Shown: one piece after another, positions 26,143 through 34,665 of the stretch
Layout: each line of letters opens with the position of its first letter
How positions within the stretch are numbered: position 1 is the stretch's first letter
NCBI GenBank assembly: GCA_022736275.1
Contig: DZBJ01000024.1
Span: forward strand, 1-47,330
Reading direction: 5' to 3'
Length of the DNA: 47,330 bases
From: Rikenella microfusus
GTDB lineage: Bacteria; Bacteroidota; Bacteroidia; Bacteroidales; VadinHA17
Program-made: the position numbers and the translations under genes
The notes under the pieces: model-generated
What the model was told of the DNA's origin: nothing
The model's database searches: none
What the model saw: the letters and a program-made list of their open reading frames with translations, nothing else

Positions 26143-26263
26143 TAGTCATTCAGCAATAGTGTAAGGTCGAAAGTCCGTAATGTCCGGAGGATTTGCGATT
26201 TGCGAATTGCGAATTGCAATTTTATTTAAATCGACACTCGGAAATCTGAAATCGAAAATCTTC
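26133..26263. repeat. Heptanucleotide repeat tract between purM and prfA
   Basis: The gap is filled by 7-nt units: GAATAGT, CAATAGT, CATTCAG, CAATAGT, GTAAGGT, CGAAAGT (26133-26174); GATTTGC twice and GAATTGC twice (26190-26217); GAAATCT, GAAATCG, AAAATCT (26241-26261). Phase changes twice, and unit sequence changes while period does not. Confidence 0.85.
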
Positions 26264-26283
26264 TCTTGCCTGCTGCCTTAAAA

Positions 26284-27453
26284 CTAATAGTGAAATTCCC
26301 CATACCCGCTTTTAATAGTCAGGCTGGGGGCGGAAGCGGGTTCGCAGCGGCCGACAATTTGAGCATCAAGGTTAAACCCGGCGGCAATGTCTATTATAGC
26401 CTGTGCATCATCCTCATCAACATAGAGCTCCATCCGGTGACCCATGTTGAATACACGGTACATCTCATCCCACGGGGTGCCGGAGCTGTTCTGGATCATT
26501 TCAAACAGGGGCGGTACCGGGAAGAGGTTGTCCTTGATGATATGTAACCTGTCAATGAAGTGAAGGATCTTCGTCTGCCCGCCTCCCGAGCAGTGCACCA
26601 TCCCATGGATGGCAGGCCTCATTATCTCAAGCACTTTCTTCATCACCGGTGCATAGGTGCGCGTTGGAGACAGTACCAGCATCCCGGCATTCACCCCCGG
26701 AACGGAAGTGGGGTCAGTGAGCCTCATGGTGCCGGAATAGACCAGTGAGTCAGGTATAGCACCGTCAAAACTCTCCGGATAGAGTCCTGCAAGATACTTA
26801 TGGAAGATGTCATGCCGTGCCGATGTCAGTCCGTTGCTGCCCATGCCGCCGTTATAACTGCTCTCGTAGCTTGTGCGGCCTGAGGAGGCCAGTCCCACTA
26901 TTACGTCACCCTGCCTGATGCGTGCGTTATCAATGACGTCAGCCCTCCTCATCCGGGCAGCGACTGTGGAATCGACAATAACAGTCCGCAGAAGGTCGCC
27001 CACATCGGCCGTCTCGCCTCCGGTCGACCATATACCTATTCCTGCATCACGCATACGTGCAAGGAACTCCTCCGTGCCCTCAATAACAGCCTTTATGACC
27101 TCGCCGGGGATTAGATTTTTATTCCTGCCTATCGTGGACGAAAGAAGAATATTGTCCGTTACCCCGACACACAGCAGGTCGTCGAGGTTCATCACCACGG
27201 CATCCTGGGCAATTCCCTTCCAAACCGAGATATCTCCGGTCTCTTTCCAGTATATGTATGCCAGTGACGATTTGGTGCCGGCACCGTCGGCATGCATGAT
27301 GTTGCACCACTCACTGTCGCCTCCGAGAAGATCAGGAACAATCTTGCAGAAGGCTGTCGGGAAGAGGCCGCGGGCAACCTTGCTGATGGCAGCATGAACC
27401 TCCTCCTTTCCTGATGAGACTCCTCTCCTGGCGTAGCGCGACCTGTCAGTCAT
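26284..27453 (-). CDS. purM: Phosphoribosylformylglycinamidine cyclo-ligase (AIR synthetase)
   Basis: PurM closes the imidazole ring to make 5-aminoimidazole ribonucleotide in purine synthesis. The 389-residue protein starts MTDRSRYARRGVSSGKEEVH, with the glycine-rich segment HADGAGTKSSLAY, the Asp-rich nucleotide-binding region DAVVMNLDDLLCVG, GGETADVGDLLR, and the late GGGQTK and VFNMGHRMEL motifs of the AIR synthase family. It is the longer variant usual in Bacteroidota rather than the roughly 345-residue proteobacterial form. It lies 26 nt downstream of the PorE-like gene on the same strand. A TATCTTTG box (27462-27469) lies just before the start, but no -33 partner is spaced correctly, so read-through from the PorE-like gene is equally possible. 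Confidence 0.93.
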   Translation of the reverse strand: MTDRSRYARRGVSSGKEEVHAAISKVARGLFPTAFCKIVPDLLGGDSEWCNIMHADGAGTKSSLAYIYWKETGDISVWKGIAQDAVVMNLDDLLCVGVTDNILLSSTIGRNKNLIPGEVIKAVIEGTEEFLARMRDAGIGIWSTGGETADVGDLLRTVIVDSTVAARMRRADVIDNARIRQGDVIVGLASSGRTSYESSYNGGMGSNGLTSARHDIFHKYLAGLYPESFDGAIPDSLVYSGTMRLTDPTSVPGVNAGMLVLSPTRTYAPVMKKVLEIMRPAIHGMVHCSGGGQTKILHFIDRLHIIKDNLFPVPPLFEMIQNSSGTPWDEMYRVFNMGHRMELYVDEDDAQAIIDIAAGFNLDAQIVGRCEPASAPSLTIKSGYGEFHY

Positions 27454-27479
27454 AGTTGCTGCAAAGATATTTCCCCGCT

Positions 27480-29456
27480 CTAATTTGCAGGCACATAGTC
27501 TGTCCTCAGCACCCTGAACTCGGTGCGGCGGTTGATCTGGTGAGCTATCTCCTTCTGCTCGTCGCTGGCGAGAGAATTGATATACTGCTCGCTGAGAGTG
27601 GCTTCGGAGCGCAGGAACGGAGCGTCTGTCATGATAACGGCATCCACCACTTTCGGGCTGCCCTCACCGTACCCTCTTGCAGTAAGCCTGTCTGAGGCAA
27701 TGCCCTTGCCGATAAGGTAATCAACAACTGACTGTGCCCTCTTCTGTGAAAGATCCATGTTGTACTCCTCTGTGTCACGCGAGTCAGTGTGCGACATCAG
27801 CTCAATGGTCACGTTGGGGTTGTCATTCAGGGTCTCAACCAGTTTATCGAGAGAGACCATCGATTCGGGACGCAGGTCCCACTTGCCGAAGTCGTAGAAG
27901 ATGTTCGGCAGCTCAATAGGCCTGTCGATAGGTGTCAGAAGGATTGTGGCCATGAACTCACGGCTCTTGTCCTGACCCCTTGTTGTCTCCTTCTCCTTCC
28001 CGTTCAGGAAGCCTCTTTTTGTAGCAAGAAAGATATAATCAACTTCGGGTCTCAGGCTGAATTTGAAGTCGCCTGCATTACCTGTCATTGTCTGCATGTT
28101 GGCGCCGTCGCTGGCGATGAGCTGAACGGTGGCGCCCTGAACGGGCTGGCCGCTCTTTTCATCCTTGACGAGGCCGGTGATGCTGAACAGCAGAGGAGGC
28201 ATTTCGAAGGAATAGAGGTCATCTTCGCTCCGCTCCTTGCGTGACGAGCTGAAGGCACCCTTCTCGGCACCCCTCTCGAAGGTAATGCCAAAATCGTCTG
28301 CGGGGCCGTTTATCGGCGACCTCATGTTATTGACAATCCAGCTGTTGCCGGCCTGGGACGTCGCCCTGAAGATATCGAGGCCGCCCATCCCTATATGGCC
28401 GTCGGAAGCGAAATAGAGTGTTCCGTTCTCGCGGATGAAGGGAAAGAACTCATTGCCCCTGGTGTTTATATCCGTTCCGAGGTTCTCAGGCCGCGACCAC
28501 GGGCTGCCGGGGGAGGTGCGGGTAGAACGGTAAATGTCCTTGCTACCCAATCCGCCGGGTATGTCGGAGACAAAATAGAGCGTCTGACCATCATCGGAAA
28601 GTGAGGGATGGGCAGCAACGAGCGAATCAGCAAGCAGCTCGAGCTTCACCGGTTCAGACCACCGGGTGCCCTCACGGGTGGAATACATTATCACACACCC
28701 CTTTTTCTCTCGCTTGCCTGCCTCACATCGCGTGAAATAGACCTCTGTAAAGTCGGAAGAAAACGACGGGGTTCCCTCTTCAAACTCACTGTTCAGGAAA
28801 TCAACCGGCACTGGGGTGCTCCACTTGCCCTTCTTGTCGAGCCTGGTCTCGAATAAGTCGGTAAAACTCTGTCCTGTGGCTCCGTGCTCCTTGTTCCCCT
28901 GGGCGTCGTCACGCGATGAGGTAAACCAGAGGAGGCCGTGATCATCGCGGCCAAATGAGGGACTGAAGTCAGAGAACCTGGAGTTGACCTCTTTAAGTTC
29001 TTCAACATTATATCCTTCAGGAGAGGCCTGCCACTGCATGGCCAGTTCACACGAACGTATCTGCTGGTCGGTACGCGGATCGCCTGGTACGAGCTGCCGG
29101 TATTTGCGGAACTCCTCAATAGCCTGAGGATAACGCCCCAGCTTCTTGGTACTCTCCGCCAGCCAGTACTGTGCTTCGGGCTTCGGGAATGCCGATTTCA
29201 CCGCTCTTTTATACCAGAGCTCTGCATTCTTCGGATCGTTGATAAGACGGTAGCACTCTGAAACCATGAAAACCATTTCAGCCTTTACCTGCTTATCACG
29301 TGTCTTGGAGTAGACATCCTTGAAGAAATCAATGGCTTCATAATAACTGCCTGCCTCATAGGCGGCATAAGCGCGTTCCGTCTTCTGCTTCTGGGCACTG
29401 AGAGCAACAGGAAAAAGTAAAAGCAGTGTAAATATGAGGATTAATGGCTTATTCAT
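27480..29456 (-). CDS. PorE-like TPR/PD40/OmpA periplasmic protein (type IX secretion-associated family)
   Basis: The 658-residue product (start at the ATG at 29456, where the signal peptide MNKPLILIFTLLLLFPVALS begins) has the domain order of PorE: TPR helices (about 20-145), PD40/WD40-like beta-propeller units (FSPSFGRDDHGLLWFTSSR, FSSDFTEVYFTR, HPSLSDDGQTLYFVSD, FIRENGTLYFASDG; about 165-410), a carboxypeptidase regulatory-like domain (ITGLVKDEKSGQPVQGATV), and C-terminal OmpA-C (NIFYDFGKWDLRPES, SHTDSRDTEEYN, NRRTEFRVL). PorE ties the type IX translocon to peptidoglycan; many Bacteroidota have several paralogues with other roles, so the symbol is withheld. No lipobox cysteine is present. 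TACTTTTG (29478-29485) is a likely -7 box. purM follows at 26 nt. Confidence 0.85.
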   Translation of the reverse strand: MNKPLILIFTLLLLFPVALSAQKQKTERAYAAYEAGSYYEAIDFFKDVYSKTRDKQVKAEMVFMVSECYRLINDPKNAELWYKRAVKSAFPKPEAQYWLAESTKKLGRYPQAIEEFRKYRQLVPGDPRTDQQIRSCELAMQWQASPEGYNVEELKEVNSRFSDFSPSFGRDDHGLLWFTSSRDDAQGNKEHGATGQSFTDLFETRLDKKGKWSTPVPVDFLNSEFEEGTPSFSSDFTEVYFTRCEAGKREKKGCVIMYSTREGTRWSEPVKLELLADSLVAAHPSLSDDGQTLYFVSDIPGGLGSKDIYRSTRTSPGSPWSRPENLGTDINTRGNEFFPFIRENGTLYFASDGHIGMGGLDIFRATSQAGNSWIVNNMRSPINGPADDFGITFERGAEKGAFSSSRKERSEDDLYSFEMPPLLFSITGLVKDEKSGQPVQGATVQLIASDGANMQTMTGNAGDFKFSLRPEVDYIFLATKRGFLNGKEKETTRGQDKSREFMATILLTPIDRPIELPNIFYDFGKWDLRPESMVSLDKLVETLNDNPNVTIELMSHTDSRDTEEYNMDLSQKRAQSVVDYLIGKGIASDRLTARGYGEGSPKVVDAVIMTDAPFLRSEATLSEQYINSLASDEQKEIAHQINRRTEFRVLRTDYVPAN

Positions 29457-29550
29457 GCTGAACACCTTAGTTGTTTGCAAAAGTAATGATTGTTATTAAT
29501 GTTAACGTGCCGTCATTCCAATAATTACCTCCTGCAGGAGCTTACAGCAA

Positions 29551-29577
29551 AAATAATGCCCTCCCGGGAGGAGGGCA
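29551..29577 (-). terminator. Rho-independent terminator of glnN
   Basis: TGCCCTCC (29557-29564) pairs with GGAGGGCA (29570-29577), loop CGGGA. On the minus strand the stem is followed by TTATTTTTG. It lies about 28 nt past the glutamine synthetase stop. Confidence 0.85.
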
Positions 29578-29604
29578 CTGTAATGTTGAAAACCGATCAG
29601 ATAA

Positions 29605-31794
29605 CTACCTTGTAAAGAGGAGCTCGCGGTACTTGGGAAGGGGCCACAACTCATTGTCAACCACCAGTTCCAGCTTGTCAATATGGGTCCTGATCTCATC
29701 GAGATAGGGCTTGACCTTGCTCTCGTAGGCAACCGACCGCTTGTAGAGGTCCTCAATTGCATTGGCCTTTCTCCGCTCGTCAATCATTTCGGCAACAAGC
29801 TTCTTTATCATGGAAATATGATCCGAGATCGTAATAATCAGCTCCTTGCGTGCCCCGGCCAGCCTCAGGTACTCATTGTCGTCAAAGATTTCACGCAGTC
29901 CCCTGACATTTTCCACCAGTGAAGTCATATAATTCACAGCGGTTGGCACGATGTGATTGACGGCAAGATCGCCCAGCACGCGTGACTCAATCTGCAGCTT
30001 CTTGGTAAACTTTTCCAGTTCCACCTCCACCCTGCTCTCAAGCTCACGGGCGCTAAGCACGCCAGTGCCGATGAGTGTCTCGCGTGATGAAGGGCTGACA
30101 TATGCCTTCAGCGTCTTTGGCACGCTCGACTCTGAGGAGAGTCCCCTACGGGCCGCCTCGCGGTGCCACTCCTCACTGTACCCGTCACCTTCAAACCTTA
30201 TTCTCCTTGAAGCTATGATGCACTTTTTCATGACCTGGAATATTGCATCATCCTTCTTGCTTCCCTTGTTGATCAGGGTATTCACCTCGTCTGTGAAGAT
30301 CTTCAGCTGGCGGGCTACGGCCGCATTAAGGACGATCATTGCGGAGCTGCAGTTGGCTGATGATCCGACGGCCCTGAACTCAAACCTGTTGCCGGTGAAT
30401 GCAAACGGAGAGGTACGATTGCGGTCGGTGTTGTCAAGGAAGATCCCCGGGATCTTGCCGAGACCAAGCTTGATCTCTGTTTTTTCCTGGGGGGACATCT
30501 TTTTGTCCTTCACTTTGCTGGCTATGTTATCAAGGATTTCGGAGAGATAACTTCCGAGGAAGACGGAGATTATTGATGGAGGCGCTTCATGTCCGCCAAG
30601 CCTGTACGAGTTGTTCTCATTGGTTACGCTTGCTCTCAGCAGCTCCTGGTTGTCGTTAACTGCCTTCACCACATTCACCAGGAAGGTGAGGAACTGCATG
30701 TTTGTCTTCGGATTCTTTCCCGGCGACAGCAGGTTTACCCCGGTGTCGGTTGCCATCGACCAGTTGCTGTGCTTTCCGGAACCGTTGACCTCCGCGAAGG
30801 GCTTCTCATGGAAGAGCACCCTGAACTTATGCCTCCTGGCCACCCTGCGCATCACGTCCATGATGAGCTGGTTATGGTCAACGGCAAGGTTGGCCTCCTC
30901 ATAAACCGGTGCACACTCGAACTGGTTGGGGGCGACCTCATTGTGGCGCGTTTTCACCGGTATGCCCAGCTTGTATGCTTCATATTCGAACTCCTTCATG
31001 AAGGCTTTCACCCTCTCGGGGATCGACCCGAAATAGTGGTCGGAGAGTTGCTGGTCCTTTGATGAGGGATGCCCCATGAGTGTCCGGTCAGCAAGCATGA
31101 GATCCGGACGCGCGTAGTAGAGAGCCTCGTCAATCAGGAAATACTCCTGCTCCCATCCCAGTGTTGCTATGACCTTCCTGATATCCTTGTCAAAGAGATG
31201 GCAGACCTCTGTGGCAGCATGGTCAAGTGCAGCCAGGGAACGCAGAAGTGGCGTCTTGTAGTCTAGGGCCTCCCCGGTATAAGAGACAAAGACCGTGGGG
31301 ATGCACAGTGTGTTGCCTACAATGAATGCCGGTGACGATACGTCCCACGCAGTATAGCCCCGGGCCTCGAATGTATTCCTTATGCCACCGCTGGGGAAGC
31401 TTGAGGCATCGGGCTCCTGTTGCACAAGCACCTCCCCTGAGAAGATCTCGATGATCGCTCCGTGTTCTCCCCTGCCTACAAATGAGTCATGCTTTTCGGC
31501 TGTTGCATCAGTAAGGGGATGGAACCAGTGAGTGAAATGAGTGACACCTTTCTCCATAGCCCACGCCTGCATGCCTGTAGCCACCTGGTCGGCTATCTGC
31601 CTGGTGATGGGAGTGCCTTCATCAATCGCTGTCAGTACCGCCCTGTAAGCCTCCCGGCTCAGGTAGCGCTCCATCTTCACCTTGTCAAAAACATTCTCTG
31701 AAAAATAGGAGGAGACTGTCTCCCGCGGAACGGAAACCTCAACCGTATCCCTTGAGAAGAGTTCCTTCAATGCACTGAAACGTAATTCTGCCAT
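29605..31794 (-). CDS. glnN: Type III glutamine synthetase
   Basis: Glutamine synthetase III assimilates ammonium into glutamine with ATP and forms large double-ring dodecamers; it is the usual form in Bacteroidota. The 729-residue length is diagnostic against the roughly 470-residue type I. Visible landmarks are the GSIII N-terminus (FSENVFDKVKMERYLSREAY), FTHWFHPLTDATAEKHDSF, the catalytic segment KTRHNEVAPNQFECAPVYEE, NGSGKHSNWSM and the arginine-bearing DNTDRNRTSPFAFTGNRFE. The C-terminus carries a coiled-coil-like region (IVDERRKANAIEDLYKRSVA). It is a stand-alone gene with a good terminator; the leader (31795-31908) is very AT-rich but I found no promoter with both boxes. No nitrogen-regulatory genes (glnB, amtB) are adjacent. 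Confidence 0.96.
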   Translation of the reverse strand: MAELRFSALKELFSRDTVEVSVPRETVSSYFSENVFDKVKMERYLSREAYRAVLTAIDEGTPITRQIADQVATGMQAWAMEKGVTHFTHWFHPLTDATAEKHDSFVGRGEHGAIIEIFSGEVLVQQEPDASSFPSGGIRNTFEARGYTAWDVSSPAFIVGNTLCIPTVFVSYTGEALDYKTPLLRSLAALDHAATEVCHLFDKDIRKVIATLGWEQEYFLIDEALYYARPDLMLADRTLMGHPSSKDQQLSDHYFGSIPERVKAFMKEFEYEAYKLGIPVKTRHNEVAPNQFECAPVYEEANLAVDHNQLIMDVMRRVARRHKFRVLFHEKPFAEVNGSGKHSNWSMATDTGVNLLSPGKNPKTNMQFLTFLVNVVKAVNDNQELLRASVTNENNSYRLGGHEAPPSIISVFLGSYLSEILDNIASKVKDKKMSPQEKTEIKLGLGKIPGIFLDNTDRNRTSPFAFTGNRFEFRAVGSSANCSSAMIVLNAAVARQLKIFTDEVNTLINKGSKKDDAIFQVMKKCIIASRRIRFEGDGYSEEWHREAARRGLSSESSVPKTLKAYVSPSSRETLIGTGVLSARELESRVEVELEKFTKKLQIESRVLGDLAVNHIVPTAVNYMTSLVENVRGLREIFDDNEYLRLAGARKELIITISDHISMIKKLVAEMIDERRKANAIEDLYKRSVAYESKVKPYLDEIRTHIDKLELVVDNELWPLPKYRELLFTR

Positions 31795-31908
31795 GATCTG
31801 TTTTTTTTGTAAAAATAGATCATTTTGGAATTTACCCCTATTTTTTTGAGCAATATTTTGACTTTTACGTGTTTTTTATGGATGATCCCCCCTTTTCAGG
31901 GGGTAAGT

Positions 31909-34665
31909 TTAGAAATTTTCACTTTTTAAGTCAGTTATGCAATCTGCACGCTTGAAGATGCCATACATGGATTTTTCGAAATCAACTGCCACAACCTTAT
32001 ACTCGGGTGTGAGCGTAAACTCATCGCCCACACCGCTGGTGAGGAAGTTGATTGCCGACTCTGGGAAATGGAAGGTGGTATAGACCACCCCCGGCTTGAC
32101 GACATCGGTCACCTGCACCTTCATGATGGTCACGCCGCGCGCCGAGAAGATCCTTGCAAAGTCGCCGCTCACCAGCCCTTTGACTGCCGCATCATGAGGA
32201 TGAACATAGAGTATGTCTTCCGTGACAAGCTCCCTGTTCGGGGTGCGGCGTGTCATGGTGCCGCTGTTGTAATGCTCAAGAAGCCTGCCTGTAGTCAGGA
32301 TATACGGAAGACGCCCGGCATGCTCGTGCAGTTCCGGAGAGGCATCATAATCCCACGAATGGAATCTGCCCTTTCCGCGCTTGAATGTTTCAGTGTGGAG
32401 TATCTTCGTGTCAGTACCGTCTTCCCTGACAGGCCATTGCTTCCCGTTATCGCCCAGCTCATCCCATCTCACCCCCCTGAAGAAAGGCACAATTCCTGCA
32501 ATCTCCTTAAGCAGTACGTCTGCCGAATATCCATCCTGCCGGTATCCCATACGGTTCATCATGTCAACCACTATCTGCCCGTCGGGTTTGGTGCCGCCGA
32601 GTGGCTCCACCACCTTCTGAACCTTCTGTATCCTCCGTTCGCCGTTGGTGAAGGTACCCTCCTTCTCAAGGAACGACGATGCCGGGAAAACAACATCAGC
32701 TATCCGTGCCGTCTCGGTCATGAATATCTCCTGTACAACCAGGAATTCAAGTCCCTGAAGCGAGCTCCTCACGTGGCAGGTGTTGGGGTCTGTCTGCAAC
32801 AGATCCTCTCCCATGATCCACAGGGCTTTCAGGTCTCCCCTGCCGGCAGCGGAGAACATCTCCGGGATCTTATATCCCGGTACCGAGGGGTGGTCAACGC
32901 CGTAAAATGACTTATAGAGGGCCAGGTTCTCAGGTTTGGTCACATCGAGATAGCCTGCGCCCTGGTGAGGCTGAACACCCATATCGGCGGCTCCCTGGAC
33001 ATTATTCTGTCCGCGCAGCGGGTTGACGCCAACCCCTTCTCTGCCTATATTGCCGGTCATCATGGCAATATTTGAAATAAGTGTTATCGCCTTGGTTGCC
33101 TGCCAGTGCTCCGTCACACCCAGTCCGTGAAACTCCATGGCGGCATGCGCCGTTCCGTACTCACGTGCAGCAGCTCTCACCAGCTCACGTTCAACGCCGC
33201 ACACCCTTTCAAGATCATCAATATCAAGTGCCTGCAGATAACTCCTGAAGTCATCCCATCCCTCCGTTCGCGACCTGATGAACTCCTCATCCAGGAGCCC
33301 CTCGCTGAAGAGATAATACGCGAACATGTTCAGTACAGCGACATTGGTACCCGGATTGATCTGAAGGTGGTATTTTGCCAGCCTGGCAAGCTCTATCTTC
33401 AGGGGATCAATGACGATCAGTGGTGTCCCTGATTCAACCACGGCTTTGATACGTGCCCCGGTAACGGGATGGGCTGCCGATGGATTGGCTCCTATTATGA
33501 GTATACAGCCGGTCTTGTACAGCTCGTCAATTGAATTGGTGGCCGCGCCGGTGCCGTACGCCCATTGCATGCCCATAGCCGTCGGGGCATGACAGACACG
33601 TGCACACCCATCAATATTATTTGTCCCGATGACAATCCTGAAAAACTTCTGCATCAGGTAGTTCTCTTCATTGGTGCAGCGTGCCGACGAGATGCCTGCC
33701 AGTGCATCCGGTCCGTGCTTCTCCTTTATCTCTCTGAACTTCTTTGCCGTATAATCATATGCTTCATCCCACGTAACCTCAGTTAGCACTCCGTCCTTCC
33801 TTACCAGTGGTGAACGAAGCCTGTCAGGGTGGTTATAGAACTCAAAGGCGAACCTCCCCTTGAGGCATGTATGTCCCCTGTTGGTCTCGCCGTTGAGCGG
33901 GGCCTGTATGCCCCTTACTTCGCCTTCGATCACCTTGACCTCCAGGTTACATCCGACCCCGCAATAGGTGCATGTGGTGCGCACGATGCTGTCTGCCCGC
34001 AGTGTCTTTGTTGAGTACCTGTCTGATATCGCATTGGTAGGACAGGTCTGAACACATGCACCGCATGAAACGCACGGCGATTCGCGGAATGACCTGTCAA
34101 ACCCCTTTATAATGCGGCTCACATGGCCCCTGCCATTTATCCCCAGAACGTGCTCAGCCTGCAGCTCATCACAGGCCCTGACACACCGGTAACACTTTAT
34201 GCATTCTGTAAGGTCTGACCATATGTAGGGATGGCTCCTGTCTTTATCATATTGTGTAACAGAACGGTTATACCTCACCTCCGGGCTGCCGGCTGCTGCC
34301 ACCACGCTCTGAAACTCCGTGGGGAGCATGCCTGGCTCAGGATTTAGCTTGTCAGGGGGGTATTCCGAGAGGACCAACTCGAGGATATTTTTCCTGAGCC
34401 TCCTGATCTTTTCAGTGGAGGGATAGATATAATATCCCGGAGCTACAGGCGTATGGCATGAAGCCATAACCCTGCCGGGGCCTCCCTCCTTCAGCGCCAC
34501 CTCCACGGAGCAGATCCTGCATGAACCGTAATTCTCAAGGTTATCAGCCTGGCAGAGAGTGGGTATTATCTCGCGCCCCTCCGTGCGGCGCACAAACTCC
34601 AGTATGGTCTCGCCCTCGATGATCGGGTATGGTCTGTTGTCAATATATGCTGTCTGTTCCATCAC
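31909..34665 (-). CDS. NAD-linked formate dehydrogenase, catalytic subunit (Mo/W-bisPGD, cysteine form)
   Basis: The 918-residue protein oxidises formate, or reduces CO2, at a molybdenum or tungsten bis-pterin centre. Order of domains: an N-terminal [2Fe-2S] domain (Cys38, 49, 52, 70); a ferredoxin region with two [4Fe-4S] sets (Cys155/158/161/165 and 198/201/204/208); then the molybdopterin domain with its [4Fe-4S] (CTYCGVGC plus Cys267). The metal ligand is Cys358 in ARVCHAPTAMGM, matching the selenocysteine position of E. coli FdhH; the codon is TGC, so no selenocysteine is needed. The His/Cys cluster expected between 2Fe-2S and ferredoxin domains is degenerate (SEYPPDKLNPEPGMLPTEFQ, no His or Cys). 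Its start overlaps the upstream subunit by 4 nt. HndD-type hydrogenases lack this molybdopterin domain. Confidence 0.9.
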   Translation of the reverse strand: MMEQTAYIDNRPYPIIEGETILEFVRRTEGREIIPTLCQADNLENYGSCRICSVEVALKEGGPGRVMASCHTPVAPGYYIYPSTEKIRRLRKNILELVLSEYPPDKLNPEPGMLPTEFQSVVAAAGSPEVRYNRSVTQYDKDRSHPYIWSDLTECIKCYRCVRACDELQAEHVLGINGRGHVSRIIKGFDRSFRESPCVSCGACVQTCPTNAISDRYSTKTLRADSIVRTTCTYCGVGCNLEVKVIEGEVRGIQAPLNGETNRGHTCLKGRFAFEFYNHPDRLRSPLVRKDGVLTEVTWDEAYDYTAKKFREIKEKHGPDALAGISSARCTNEENYLMQKFFRIVIGTNNIDGCARVCHAPTAMGMQWAYGTGAATNSIDELYKTGCILIIGANPSAAHPVTGARIKAVVESGTPLIVIDPLKIELARLAKYHLQINPGTNVAVLNMFAYYLFSEGLLDEEFIRSRTEGWDDFRSYLQALDIDDLERVCGVERELVRAAAREYGTAHAAMEFHGLGVTEHWQATKAITLISNIAMMTGNIGREGVGVNPLRGQNNVQGAADMGVQPHQGAGYLDVTKPENLALYKSFYGVDHPSVPGYKIPEMFSAAGRGDLKALWIMGEDLLQTDPNTCHVRSSLQGLEFLVVQEIFMTETARIADVVFPASSFLEKEGTFTNGERRIQKVQKVVEPLGGTKPDGQIVVDMMNRMGYRQDGYSADVLLKEIAGIVPFFRGVRWDELGDNGKQWPVREDGTDTKILHTETFKRGKGRFHSWDYDASPELHEHAGRLPYILTTGRLLEHYNSGTMTRRTPNRELVTEDILYVHPHDAAVKGLVSGDFARIFSARGVTIMKVQVTDVVKPGVVYTTFHFPESAINFLTSGVGDEFTLTPEYKVVAVDFEKSMYGIFKRADCITDLKSENF

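Noticed and set aside
31887..31903. Hairpin CCCCC-TTTTCA-GGGGG after the formate dehydrogenase genes as a terminator
   Set aside because: The stem is only 5 bp and no U-run follows on the minus strand.
32068..32910. 280-codon plus frame antisense to the formate dehydrogenase catalytic gene
   Set aside because: It is fully contained in a clearly functional molybdoenzyme gene and has no family features.
33585..33600. Selenocysteine at the formate dehydrogenase active site
   Set aside because: The codon at the metal-ligand position (residue 358) is TGC, not TGA, so a Cys enzyme is encoded.
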